Source: Apodemus sylvaticus
Taxonomy: Eukaryota > Chordata > Mammalia > Rodentia > Muridae
Reading direction: 5' to 3'
Assembly (NCBI RefSeq): GCF_947179515.1
Contig: NC_067478.1
Location: 23,614,266-23,678,265, forward strand
DNA length: 64,000 bases
Shown here piece by piece: positions 10,955 to 20,529 of this stretch. Every line of letters starts with the position of its first letter. Within the stretch, counting starts at the first letter, position 1. Under the pieces are notes generated by a model that searched no databases, had not been told where the DNA came from, and saw only the letters and a program-made list of their open reading frames with translations. Made by a program: the position numbers and the translations under genes.

Positions 10955-11085
10955 ATTATTATTTTGTGGGGGAGGTTGCAAGGGTAGAGGGCAGATATGG
11001 AGGGGCAGGGAGATGAGTGGGATTGGGGTAGATGATGTGAAATTCACAAAGAATCAAGAACAAAAGTTTTTTTTAAAAAATGTAA
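10955..11085 (+). mobile_element. Lx (L1) 3' terminal fragment
   Basis: G-rich sequence is followed by gtgggattggggtagatgat, gtgaaattcacaaagaatca, and an A/T-rich tail. This is the usual 3' end of murine Lx elements. Only the tail is kept. Confidence 0.6.
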
Positions 11086-12029
11086 CCCACACCCAAAAAG
11101 ATGAATACTGCTGTTATAGTAAATCTCCAGCCCCAATAAGTCCATGTAAAGAACACACAATTCAGTTATAATATTTATAAGCTGCATGCCTAGCTTGGGC
11201 AGACATACCCTATTCCCCAGCTATGATATCTCTTGCTGCTTGAAGCTTCTGAAGGCCACGTGGTTTTGTTCTAGCTTCTTTTCACTTTTCTGTCTACCTC
11301 CCTCTCCTCCATCTCCTTCCTCTCTTCTTCCTCTCTAAAACCTCTAGCCCCACCTTTCCCTTCACAACCACAGGTTCTAGGTTTTATTTGACCAGTTAAA
11401 ATGGGGGAGTACATGATCCACTCCTCACAGAGGGAGCCCCTCTTGAGGAAGCAGAATTAGCATCAAAATGCAAACAGCACCAGGGCAATCCACAACACAG
11501 TGCACGTTTTCTTTCATATGCGAATGTTAGTTTTGAAACTTTAGAACTGTATGTTTCATTTGGAATGCCCATTAAAGTCAGAAAACCAATGAGAGGCCAT
11601 CAGGAGGGGTCAGGTAGAATACAGTGATATAAAAGGGGAATGATGGATCAGGAAGGACTGAATGGAGCAGGCATGGGAGGGTAGGGGGAAGGACAGAACA
11701 CTAAAGGCCTCATGAAAAGCCAGGTGGAAACCCACCATTGTAGAATCTTCCTAAAGCATATCCATACATAGAAAGAGTTTAGATGGAGCTTTCCTATAAT
11801 GGTGGCAAAAACACCCCAAGTAGATAGACCATGCTAGCAGATAATATCCCCAGTACGAGCAGTGGGTTGCATCTTTTTGAGTTGTTGGTCAGTACGTCTC
11901 CATAGATCCTCCAATTCTCCATTCTGTCATTGCTCTTGGTTGCCTTCTGTGCTGTTTGGATTTCTTCTAAACATGATACAGACCTAGACATATTTGGGAA
12001 GAGAATCACTATCTGAGAAAACACCTCCA
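11086..12029. other. Unassigned sequence
   Basis: No gene or named repeat is recognised. A pyrimidine-rich stretch lies at about 11283-11345. The minus-strand 78-codon frame at 11794-12030 has no domain. Confidence 0.4.
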
Positions 12030-12336
12030 TCCAGATGGCCCAGTCTATAGAGCATTTTCTTGATTAATGATTGATGTATGTGGGACCAGCCCATGGGAGA
12101 GGGTGCCACTCCTGGGCTTGCAGTGTATAAGAAAGCAGGCTGAGAAACCCACGATGGGGAAATTCATTGAGCTGCACTATTCCATGACCTCTGCTTCAAT
12201 TCCTGCCTTAACTTTCTTCAGTTAGGATTGACTTGAGAGTTGTAAGTGGAAATAAGCCCTTTCCTCCACAATTTGCATTTGGTCATGGTGTAATGTCACA
12301 GCAATAGAAACCCTAATTAAGATACACTCCAGAAAT
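12030..12336 (+). mobile_element. ERVL-class LTR, 5'-truncated
   Basis: The plus strand carries the 3' two thirds of the same LTR family as 16527 and (minus) 26403-26784: attgatgtatgtgggaccag, tataagaaagcaggctgag, gacctctgcttcaattcctg, aaataagccctttcctccac, tttggtcatggtgtaatgtc, and the end agaaaccctaattaagatac. The left part of the LTR is missing. Confidence 0.65.
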
Positions 12337-12636
12337 TGATGCTAAGACCCTATCCTAAGGTACCATGCACTTGAGTTATAAAACGTGGAGAAATCGTGGT
12401 TGCACAGACCTAGAATGGCTTTGATGGTGCTGGAAGGTGCTACACAGGCTGCTGGAGGAGAAAAGTAATCATCACTCTTACCTAGCTTTGAACCCTGTGA
12501 GCTACAACTATACAGTAATTGTGGCAAGGTGTGCGCATTGGCACAATATTGGCATAAATATGATGGGTGCTAGCAACCATTTTCTCCTTGGATCTAAGCC
12601 ATCTTCATAAGATATAACCAATTTTTGGTACTGTTA
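12337..12636. other. Unassigned sequence
   Basis: Short unique stretch between the LTR and the telomere-like block. Nothing recognised. Confidence 0.4.
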
Positions 12637-12806
12637 TTGGGTTAGGGGTTAGGGGTTAGGGTAGGGTTAGGGTTAGGGGTTAGGGTACAGTTAGGGTTTG
12701 GGATTAAGGTAGGGTTAGGGTTAGGGGTTAGGATTAGGGTTAGGGGTTAGGATTAGGGTTAGGGGTTAGGATTAGGGTTAGGGCTATGGGTTATGGTTAG
12801 GGTAGG
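12637..12806 (+). repeat. Interstitial telomere-like (TTAGGG)n block
   Basis: About 170 bp of G-rich TTAGGG and TTAGGGG units with scattered variants (TTAGGAT, TTTGGG, ATTAAGG). From 12728 to 12784 a 19-bp higher-order unit, TTAGGATTAGGGTTAGGGG, repeats three times almost perfectly. G-tracts every 6-7 bp give strong G-quadruplex potential on the plus strand. Flanks are ordinary AT-rich DNA, so this is an interstitial site and not a chromosome end. Confidence 0.95.
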
Positions 12807-13770
12807 TATGTCATATGCCATTACTAATATTACTCTATTAAATAAACATACTATTAAAAGGACTCAGAATGGCATGTATCTATGCCGATAGATAGTGTGT
12901 AAAAGGACATACATTTTTCCCCTTCTGATGACTTATTTCCCATCAGCAACAACTCTGAGACTAATTATTTATTAAGTGCCTTGGTCATAAGCTTTGGCTC
13001 ATTCCCTGAGTAGCTCATAACTTATTTAACCCATTCAAACTATGCTATGTCTTCCAAATTGTTAGTTACCTCTCAGCTTCATGCCTCCAAGCCCGGGGTG
13101 AGTCTCTGCTTTATTCACATTTCAGTTCAGCTACCTGCTGATTTATGTCATCTCCTCCGAGTTCTCTCCAAAGCGTCTCCCTCAGCCACACACTCGAATC
13201 TCTCCCAGCCTCTGTCTGTGTGTCCAAAGAATAAAATTAATACCTGAAAATGTTACAGTTCTCATGGGCTTCTTGGTAACCGCCATCTCCAGTCTGCAGA
13301 ACGCTGGTGTTAGAAATGCTTTGATAACTACCTCACTTTGTGAGAGAAGCGTCGGCCTAGAGTAGGTGCGGAAAGAACCACTGGCCCTTGTTTTCTCCTG
13401 GCCTCACCTCTCCAAGCCCAAACTGCTTCCTGAAAACCCCTCACACCATCTGTCTGGGAGCTGCTCTTTGTGGCTGCAGGAGTTACCCTGCTCAGACCCG
13501 AGACGTTTTCGAGTTGAATGCAGGAGACCTCAAACTTCAGAAAGCAACTCTTCCTTCCCTGAGAGCTGTGTTGAAACAGCTCAACTTCCTTGCCCTACCA
13601 TTGACCTATTGCTGGCATGTTGTGGAATTTCCCAGCATTCCCAGTTGGTCATAAAGGTAAAGCTTTCAGCCCATGCCAGCTGCCTGTCTTCCATGCCTCT
13701 GTCATTTCCCAGGGGAACCATTTCTTGTCTACCAGGGTGATTCTCTGGCAGAATGGCTATTGAGGTATCA
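12807..13770. other. Unassigned sequence
   Basis: No repeat family recognised. Two overlapping plus-strand frames at 13366-13740 (124 and 88 codons) have no visible domain or splice support. Confidence 0.4.
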
Positions 13771-14125
13771 CCTTAGTTTGTTTGGGCTACTCTAACAAAA
13801 TAACTGTGGTTAGTTAATTTAGGAAGGGAATGTCTTTCCTAATAGTCCTGGAGGTTGGGAAGTCCTTGATGAATGTGGCAGCAAGTTGGACATCTGGCCT
13901 CAGTCTCTGTTTCTAGGATGTCACCTTGAAACTGGTGTTCTCCTACTGTGGAAGGTAGAAGGGTAAACAGCCTAAGCCGGTTCTCTCAGGCCCTCTCACA
14001 AGAGATTAATCTACCCCAAAGGGCAGTGCCATCATTAATCACGCCTCTGAAGATCTGATTTCTTAACACTAGAATAGTGGAGATTAAGCTTTCATATAAA
14101 TTTTGGAGAGAAATATTTGTATAGT
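13771..14125 (+). mobile_element. MaLR-class LTR relic (MLT1/MST-like)
   Basis: The plus strand begins tagtttgtttgggctactct. It continues with tcctggaggttgggaagtcc, caaggccctct-like text (caggccctctcacaagagat), and aaagggcagtgccatcatta before a gggattaag-like end. This is the block order of mammalian MaLR LTRs. The copy is diverged. Confidence 0.65.
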
Positions 14126-14327
14126 AGATGCAGACCCAAGCCCTGGGCCTGAGGGCAAAACCTTTCAAGAATATGCACTGTGTAGAAAATAAATATGCAC
14201 GCATGTGATACAAACAACAAGCATAAATGTACTCAACCTAAACTCAAAACACCTCATTTAATTGAGGTTAAAACAAAATATTTAGATTTTGAAGTCATCA
14301 GCATGTCACCATTTTAACTATTTTTAA

Positions 14328-14566
14328 ATCAATTAATTTTTTTATTAGTTATTTTATTTATTTACATTTCAAATGTTATCCACCTTCCCAGTTCCCCTCC
14401 ACAAGCTCCCTATCCTGCCCTGCCTCCCCTGCCTCTGTGAGGGTGCTCCCCCACCCACCTACCTACTCCTGCCTCAGCACCCTAGCATTCCCCTATCCTG
14501 GGTCATCAATTCTCCACAGGACCAAGGGTCTCCCCTCCCAGTGATGCCAGATGTTTTACTTACCAG
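14328..14566 (-). mobile_element. L1 3'UTR fragment
   Basis: On the minus strand this is a murine L1 3' end. The tail begins at about 14328 (text complementary to aaatgtaaataaataaaataac) and runs through the G-rich 3'UTR to the block whose plus-strand text is ctccacaggaccaagggtct (14513-14532). It is 5'-truncated within the 3'UTR. Confidence 0.88.
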
Positions 14567-15290
14567 ACCAGTTACTACTTACTGGAACAGGTATTTTAAA
14601 ATTTTTATATCTAGTTTCCTGATACTTTGTCGGGCTGGAATTTGAACTATGAAAATCAAGCTTCAGGTACAGGACAAAGTTAATGGAGGGACTTTTTTCT
14701 CCTTCTCTCTATCTGAAGAGGGGTGCTGTTCTCTTGAGGGTCCTCACAGGCCCACCTCAGCATGAGCTGGCTAAGAGGCAGTACAGTTGTAGGATTTGGC
14801 TAAGGTTCCCAAGCTCCTGATGATAGGCCACATATCTATAGACCCTGAGCCCTCTCTGAGCCTTAATAACCTCTTCTAATGAAATTTCCCAAGCTTCTGC
14901 TGTTAATAAGAATGTCTGAAAGCCTCTCACTTACTGTGTGCCAGCTCACCCCTACCTTACAGTGAGCAGAGTTTAGACTGTGTTCCAGGACCAGCACAAG
15001 GCCCCAGGCATCTTGCCAGACCTGATGAGGTCTGTAGATTCATGCAAGCAACAGCAGCTGCCTGGGAAGTTATCCAACACTCCATCAAACCTCAACAACT
15101 GTCCTGGGATGGCTGGGTTGGCTGGACCTGTCTGTTGCAGCCAAGAGAAGCTTCCTCCAGCTCCCACTTGTGGTTAATCCCCCAGAGCCAGAGTTCAGAC
15201 CAATGATGAGCAGGCAACATCCGGGCTGGGCACGGCAAGGTAAGCGAACACAGCCTGCTGCCCTGCCAATAGCCAGGCCTGTTATTCTTT
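14567..15290. other. Unassigned sequence
   Basis: No named repeat. A small stretch 15185-15238 sits between an AG and a strong GTAAGC donor-like motif, but it is too short to support as an exon. Confidence 0.4.
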
Positions 15291-15850
15291 CTTCCCCCCT
15301 TGGGCAAATTTGGTTTCCCGGAATTAATTATTCAGCAGGAGATGACAGCCGGTGTGTAACAGGGCTGCTGGAGGAGAGAATAAAGAGGCACATTGGACAC
15401 AGCAGCTGCGCCTCCCAGACCCTGAAATTTAAGATCTTTATAAATGATCTGTTAAAACTATAGTGACGATAAGCTTATGAATCATGATCTATATTAATCA
15501 GGGCTGCTGATATGGAAAGATTAATTGAAACGTGCAGTTCTACACAAATGATAAAGTGGTAACAATTTAATATCAGACAAGAAGAGTGAAGAAATTACAC
15601 TCCAAGCTTCATGCATCATTACTATGGATATTAATATTTTACCCAGCGCAACAGCATCGGGAATCATAATGAAAATCCATAAGTGGTGCACAGACATGAT
15701 TAAATACAACAGTCTTTAGGAGCTGTTTGGTGACGGCAGTTGGGCCATATTTCACTCTGAGGCTGGTGATTCCAATGATAGAGTCTAGACGAGGGTGATT
15801 AAAAATGGCTCCTCCTAAAGCCTGTTAACCTTTTACTACTAAAATGAATT
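15291..15850. promoter_or_regulatory. Possible conserved noncoding element
   Basis: Non-repetitive, AT-rich, low in CpG, and dense in TAAT/ATTA homeodomain-type cores (for example near 15322, 15496, 15521, 15629). It carries GATTAA/TTAATC pairs and no ORF or repeat similarity. The texture resembles developmental enhancers. This is inference from composition alone, with no alignment available. Confidence 0.3.
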
Positions 15851-16526
15851 TCTTTGATTTTTAAATTATGTTGTTCTCTTTGCTCTTTTCAAAACCGAAC
15901 TTGATCTCAAACCTTGACAGGATGCCGGATCCTGGCTACAGTGACAGACATGATGAGATTCCTCACTTACAGTCTTTTGCCTCAGGGGGCGTGGCATCAG
16001 CTTGGGTCTGCAGAATGGTGAGTCTGCCCTGAACCAGGGGTGGATGGGATAAGTAAGTCAGGGGTTCCCACTGGATCAGAAGTTGATACCATTGACTTCC
16101 TCAGCCAACCTTATCAGGACAGAGATGAAAAATAGCTATTCTGAGATACTGGTCTCATGGCCTAGTTAATTCATTTAGCAATGAATATGTACACACACAC
16201 AGGAAATGCAAAACTATTCTCCAGTGGGTATATGGTTCAGGATGAAGAACTCCAATCAATGCAATGGCTTCAAAAATGGAGGCAGAGAGAGTTGAGAAGG
16301 GCATCTTTGCCAGGCTTTTTCTTTGAGCCTATGACAACTTTTATTGTCAGTCAAAACAAGGTCAGTGTGTATTTGTTGTAATGAGGTTCATTATTATCTC
16401 TGGGGTAATAAAATATTTGGTCTATTCCCTTGAGGACATTGTATCTCTCTGATGTGTTCTAGTTCCTTAGGTCTCTATAACTGTGATTCTCAAATTTTAA
16501 TATGTACCAATATAGACCGGGGGTAG
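15851..16526. other. Unassigned sequence
   Basis: No repeat or gene recognised. Confidence 0.4.
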
Positions 16527-16830
16527 AAATGCTGGGCTGGTTTGTTTTTGCCAACTTGACATGTGCCTAGGTATCTCTGGAAAGAGGCAATCTCAACTGA
16601 GGGGGTTGCTCCCACAGATCGGCCTGTGGGAATATCTGTGGTGCATTTTCTTGATTGCTGATTGATGTGGGAGGGCTCAGCCCTGTGTAGATGGTGCCAG
16701 CCCTGGGCGAGTGGGTCTGGGCTGTATAAGAGCAAGCCCTGGAGGAAAAGGTCAGTAAACAGCATTTCCTCCATGGCCTCTGCTTCAGTGTCTGCCTCTG
16801 GGCTCTTGTACTGAGTTCCCTCCAGCTGCC
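16527..16830 (+). mobile_element. ERVL-class LTR (same family as 26403-26784)
   Basis: The plus strand starts atgctgggctggtttgtttt then ccaacttgacatgtgcctag. It continues tttcttgattgctgattgat, gtgggagggctcagccctgt, gctgtataagagcaagccct and tccatggcctctgcttcagt. It ends before the usual polyadenylation/U5 part, so it is 3'-truncated. Non-coding. Confidence 0.7.
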
Positions 16831-17095
16831 ATCTGTCCCTGGACTCTTCCTCATCTCTTCCATCCAGTGTGAGACATACGAGTGTCTTAGATGCTCTTGG
16901 CAGTTTGTGCTCTGGGGTGGGATTTCATTCATGTGGAAGGATTCAAAGCTTACTGTTTTCACTTCCCTGGGTTTCTTACTTGGGTAATAATTCTATGCTG
17001 TTTGTTGTCCCAAAACTGAAAACACTCATGTCATATATCTTGTCCAATTTACAATGCCTCATGGTAGAAGGTTTAATGTCACAAATAATACCTAC
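16831..17095. other. Unassigned sequence
   Basis: Nothing recognised. Confidence 0.4.
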
Positions 17096-17267
17096 GTGGC
17101 TAGAGAGGTGGTTCAGCAGTGAAGAGCACTTGAACTCCTGCAGAGGACCAGAGTTTAGTTCCCAGCACCCAGGTCACACAGCTCACGACTGCCTGTAACA
17201 CCTCTAGCTCCTCAAGCTTCTTGCCACCTTCTTTTGGTCTCCTGGATATCTCAATCCCAGAGAGCAT
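17096..17267 (+). mobile_element. B3 SINE
   Basis: The plus strand shows ggctagagaggtggttcagc, gcagaggaccagagtttagt, cccagcacccaggtcacaca, cacgactgcctgtaacacct and ttcttttggtctcctggata. It leads directly into a TG microsatellite where the SINE tail should be. Confidence 0.82.
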
Positions 17268-17268
17268 C

Positions 17269-17300
<32 letters not shown>

Positions 17301-17445
17301 TGGGTGGGTGTGTGTGGGTGTGTGTTTGTGTGCATGCTTGTGTGTGTGCTTGGTATGTGTGTTTGAATGCTTGTGTGTGTGTGCATGTATGTATGTGCTT
17401 CTGTATGTGTGTATGCATGCTTCTGTTTGCTTGTGTGTGTCCTTG

Positions 17446-17487
<42 letters not shown>
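17268..17487. repeat. (TG)n compound microsatellite
   Basis: Pure TG at 17269-17296 and 17448-17487 flanks a degenerate TG/TGTA/GGTG centre. It grew from the B3 tail. Cys/Val-rich (plus strand) and His/Thr-rich (minus strand) open frames across it are repeat artefacts. Confidence 0.95.
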
Positions 17488-17489
<2 letters not shown>

Positions 17490-18017
17490 CCCCAAGGTTG
17501 ATGTCAGAAATCTTCTTCAATTAACCTTTCCACCTTATTCTTTGAATCAGGATCTCTATTTCTGTCTGTGTCAAACCAAGAGTGTGCTGATGGGGTAGTG
17601 GTAGCCAGCCCGATCTGGGAAATTCTGCTTTGGATGTCAGGATTTCAGGCAACCATACCCAAGCAGCATTTCTTTAGGCTCTGGGAATCTGAACTCTGGT
17701 CCTTCTGCTTGTGCAACAAGCAATTTAAACTATTGAGTACTTTCCTTATTCCCAGTATTTACTCTGTCTTCTGCGCAAAGCACTTTCTCACTTACTTTGC
17801 AGGCCACCTTATCCTGGCTCCTTCATTAAAGCCGACCACCAGCACAATTCACTCTGTAAGACTCTTATAGCTCATCAATGGCATCACTTCCTGAAGTTAT
17901 CTATATATTTTCTTATATGTTAACTGTTTACTTCCTACTAAAATAAAAATCCCATGGGACATAATCCATGTTTGAATTGATAACTGTGTTTGCTGGGGTC
18001 AGAAGCGTGTGCTTTTG
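17488..18017. other. Unassigned sequence
   Basis: No repeat or gene recognised. The 100-codon frame at 17568-17870 has no recognisable domain. Confidence 0.4.
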
Positions 18018-18290
18018 ATGGCTAGTTGTGATTGTCAAGTTGACAGGAGCTAGAACCACATGGTAACCAGCTCTCTCTGGGCATGCCTATAGGGGGGTTG
18101 TCTTGATTATGCTAACCGAGGAAGGAAGGCCTGCCAGCTACAGGTGAAACATGGTCAGCACTAGCAAGCACACATCTTGACTATGAATGAAATCACCCAC
18201 TTCTGGCTGCTGTGACCTTCCCACCAAGATAGATGTGAGCTGGCACTGAAAGCCAAAGTAAACCCAGCAACAAGAACAGACACTGGGGTA
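18018..18290 (+). mobile_element. ERVL-class LTR relic
   Basis: gatggctagttgtgattgtc then aagttgacaggagctagaac marks the 5' end of an MLT2-like rodent LTR. It is followed by gggcatgcctataggg and a decayed middle with gccaaagtaaacccagcaac near the expected polyadenylation site. No interior is present. Confidence 0.55.
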
Positions 18291-18588
18291 GCGTCGAGTG
18301 GCAGGTGAATAAATATGGGGCAGTATATGAGAAAGAAGACAAATTCAGAATGCGTTCTCGTGGTGTCTGATAAGAATGCATCTTAAGGGGAACAAAGTCT
18401 TGCTCTGGTGGAAATGACTCTGTGTTAGGATTTCTGGATTTTGGTTTGCCCAGACATTTGGACTCAGGGCCTTGTAGCAAGATGGGTCGAGCACAGGTTT
18501 GAGACTTAGAATATTGGAATTTGGTTCTCAACTCTTTAAATACTATATGACTGCTATGAATTTAAGATTCCTCTTCTGAGAAAGCAAT
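18291..18588. other. Unassigned sequence
   Basis: Nothing recognised. The minus-strand 112-codon frame (18193-18531) overlaps the LTR relic and has no domain. Confidence 0.4.
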
Positions 18589-18936
18589 TGTCTTAGGGTT
18601 TTCATTGCTGCAAAGAGACACCATGACCAAAGCAATTCTTACAAGGGACAACATTTAACTAGGGCTGGCTTCTAAGTTCAGAGGTTCAGTCCATCATCAT
18701 CATCAAGGCTGGAAGCATGGCAGCATCCAGACAGGCGTGGCACAGGAAGAGCTGAGAGTTCTGCATCTTGATCAGAAGGAACCTAGGAGATGACTGTCTC
18801 CCAGGCAGCTAGGAGGAGGGTCTCAAAGCCTACCCCCACAGTAACACACTTCCTCCAACAAGGCCACACATACTCCAATAAGGTTACAGCTCCTAATAGT
18901 GCTACTCCCTGGGCTAAGCTTACTCCAACCACCACA
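18589..18936 (-). mobile_element. Solo MaLR/ERVL-class LTR
   Basis: A complete LTR by its ends: the minus strand starts TGTGGTGGTTGG (18936) and ends CCTAAGACA (18589), giving TG...CA. Flanking 5-mers gcaat (18584-18588) and gtaat (18937-18941) match at four of five positions, consistent with the 5-bp duplication of ERVL-type elements. It is the same family as the 5' LTR of the remnant at 40681-41745. No interior, so it formed by LTR-LTR recombination. Confidence 0.75.
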
Positions 18937-19590
18937 GTAATATATTGACTTGTTTTTAGATTGTGTGTATGCACGCATGTGTAAATGTGGTACAGTGTTT
19001 GGTCCTGTTTAACAGGGCCAAATGAAATGCAGAACCAGACAGATTTTTAAAATAACTATGTTTACTAGAATCAAGGAGATAATAAACAAGTTTTTTTTTC
19101 TTTCACATTGAGTTGAAGACTATTATAATGAACAGTAGCAAACAAAAATTATAGAATTAAAAAAAAAGCCAAAGAGCTCACCGTATGGACTTAACATCAT
19201 CAATAGTTTATTTATCAGACAGATTCAGTGGATTGGAGGAAAGGTGAGAAAACAACAGAGGAAAAGAGGAAGAACTAGGAATGCAGTAGAGATGACAAGA
19301 GGAGCAGGAGATGGTGCAGGCTCTAAGGAGAGGGTCAGGGAGTGGGGGGGGTAGAAGCAGTGGGAACTGACAGCAGCCTTGACTCACACTGATTGCAGAT
19401 TTAAGATGGCTGCATGACTCCTTCCTTAACCCAGAAGCTACCTTCAATTGACAGCTGCTTACAAAGGAAAACAAAATCAGTTTTCTTCAATGGAGTCCCA
19501 CTGAGCATACAAACCACACATAAGGCCAGGCCCCATGTCCAGCAGTAGACAGCCATCACAAAACAAAGTATTTTGGGAGGTTTTGGCATT
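18937..19590. other. Unassigned sequence
   Basis: AT-rich with A and T runs near 19090 and 19160. Nothing else recognised. Confidence 0.4.
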
Positions 19591-19873
19591 CCTCCTCCTC
19601 CTCCTCCTCCTCCTCCCCCTTCTCCTCCTCCTCCTCCTCCTCCTCCTCCTCCTCCTCCTCCTCCTCCTCCTCCTCCTCCTCTTTCTCCTCCTCCTGCTCC
19701 TTCTCCTCCTCTTTCTCCTCCTCCTCTTCCTCCTTCTCCTTCTCCTCCTTCTCCTCCTCCTCTTCCTCCTCCTTCTCCTCCTCCTTCTCCTCCTCTTTCT
19801 CTTCCTCCTCTTCTTCTTCCTCCTCCTTCTCCTCCTCTTCCTCCTCCTCCCCTTCCCTCCCCCTCCCCTTTCT
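19591..19873. repeat. (TCC)n polypyrimidine tract
   Basis: About 283 bp almost purely C/T, mainly CCT triplets with TTC and CTT variants and one G. Mirror-type polypyrimidine/polypurine DNA can form triplex (H-DNA). Poly-Leu and poly-Pro open frames here are artefacts of the repeat. Confidence 0.97.
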
Positions 19874-20079
19874 TGTTTGATCTTATAGGTTCTTTGCTTA
19901 GAATATGACTTCTGGTTTTGTGTTTTTTTTTTGTGGGATTTCTATATATCTCTGCATTTATAGATTCTTATGCTTTTCTTTGGCTCTTTTTTCCTGTTTG
20001 TTTTGTCCTGTTCTGGTTATTATTGCTATTATTATTATTGCTATTGTTGGTTTTGTTTTCAAATGTCTGTTTTCTAACA
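19874..20079. other. T-rich spacer
   Basis: T-rich DNA with (ATT)n units near 20020-20040, between the TCC and GA tracts. No named repeat. Confidence 0.5.
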
Positions 20080-20100
20080 AGAGAGGTAGAGAGGGAGGGA

Positions 20101-20170
<70 letters not shown>
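20080..20170. repeat. (GA)n microsatellite
   Basis: Purine tract with a pure GA core at 20104-20167, about 32 units. Together with the TCC tract it puts two opposite-strand-biased triplex-prone tracts within about 600 bp. Confidence 0.97.
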
Positions 20171-20342
20171 TTTGGGTAACGGGGAAGTAAGGAGGATCTA
20201 GGAGAGTTTGGGAGGATAAACTGTAATTAGAATATATTACATGAAAACAACTATTTTCAACTACAACATAAAAAGCCTCATAGACCCTGAGCTGAGTACA
20301 GGAAAATCCAGACCCACAGAAATCCTGCTTAACACCCAAAAT

Positions 20343-20505
20343 AGGCAATGGTGGCACATGCCTTTAATCCCAGCCCTTGGGAGGCAAAGGCAGGTGGATT
20401 TCTGAGTTCAAGGTCAGCCTGGTCCACAAAGTGAGATCCAGGAAAACCAGGGCTGCACAGAGAAACCCTGTTTCAGAAAAAAAAACCAAAACAAACAAAC
20501 AAAAA
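20343..20505 (+). mobile_element. B1 SINE
   Basis: A well-kept B1 on the plus strand: ggtggcacatgcctttaatc, gggaggcaaaggcaggtgga, gagttcaaggtcagcctggt, ccagggctgcacagagaaac, then an A-rich tail. Pol III A and B box regions are at about 20345-20360 and 20405-20415. Non-coding. Confidence 0.93.
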
Positions 20506-20529
20506 AACACAGACTGCCATAGGAAAAGG

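Noticed and set aside
13366..13740. 124-codon frame, Pro/Ser-rich
   Set aside because: Length within chance range. No splice or domain support.
15185..15238. Possible 54-bp exon before GTAAGC
   Set aside because: Weak acceptor and very short. One good donor motif is not enough.
17221..17598. Long Cys/Val-rich and His/Thr-rich open frames
   Set aside because: They are translations of the TG/CA microsatellite in several frames.
19535..19908. Poly-Leu and poly-Pro open frames
   Set aside because: Produced by the TCC repeat. No gene context.
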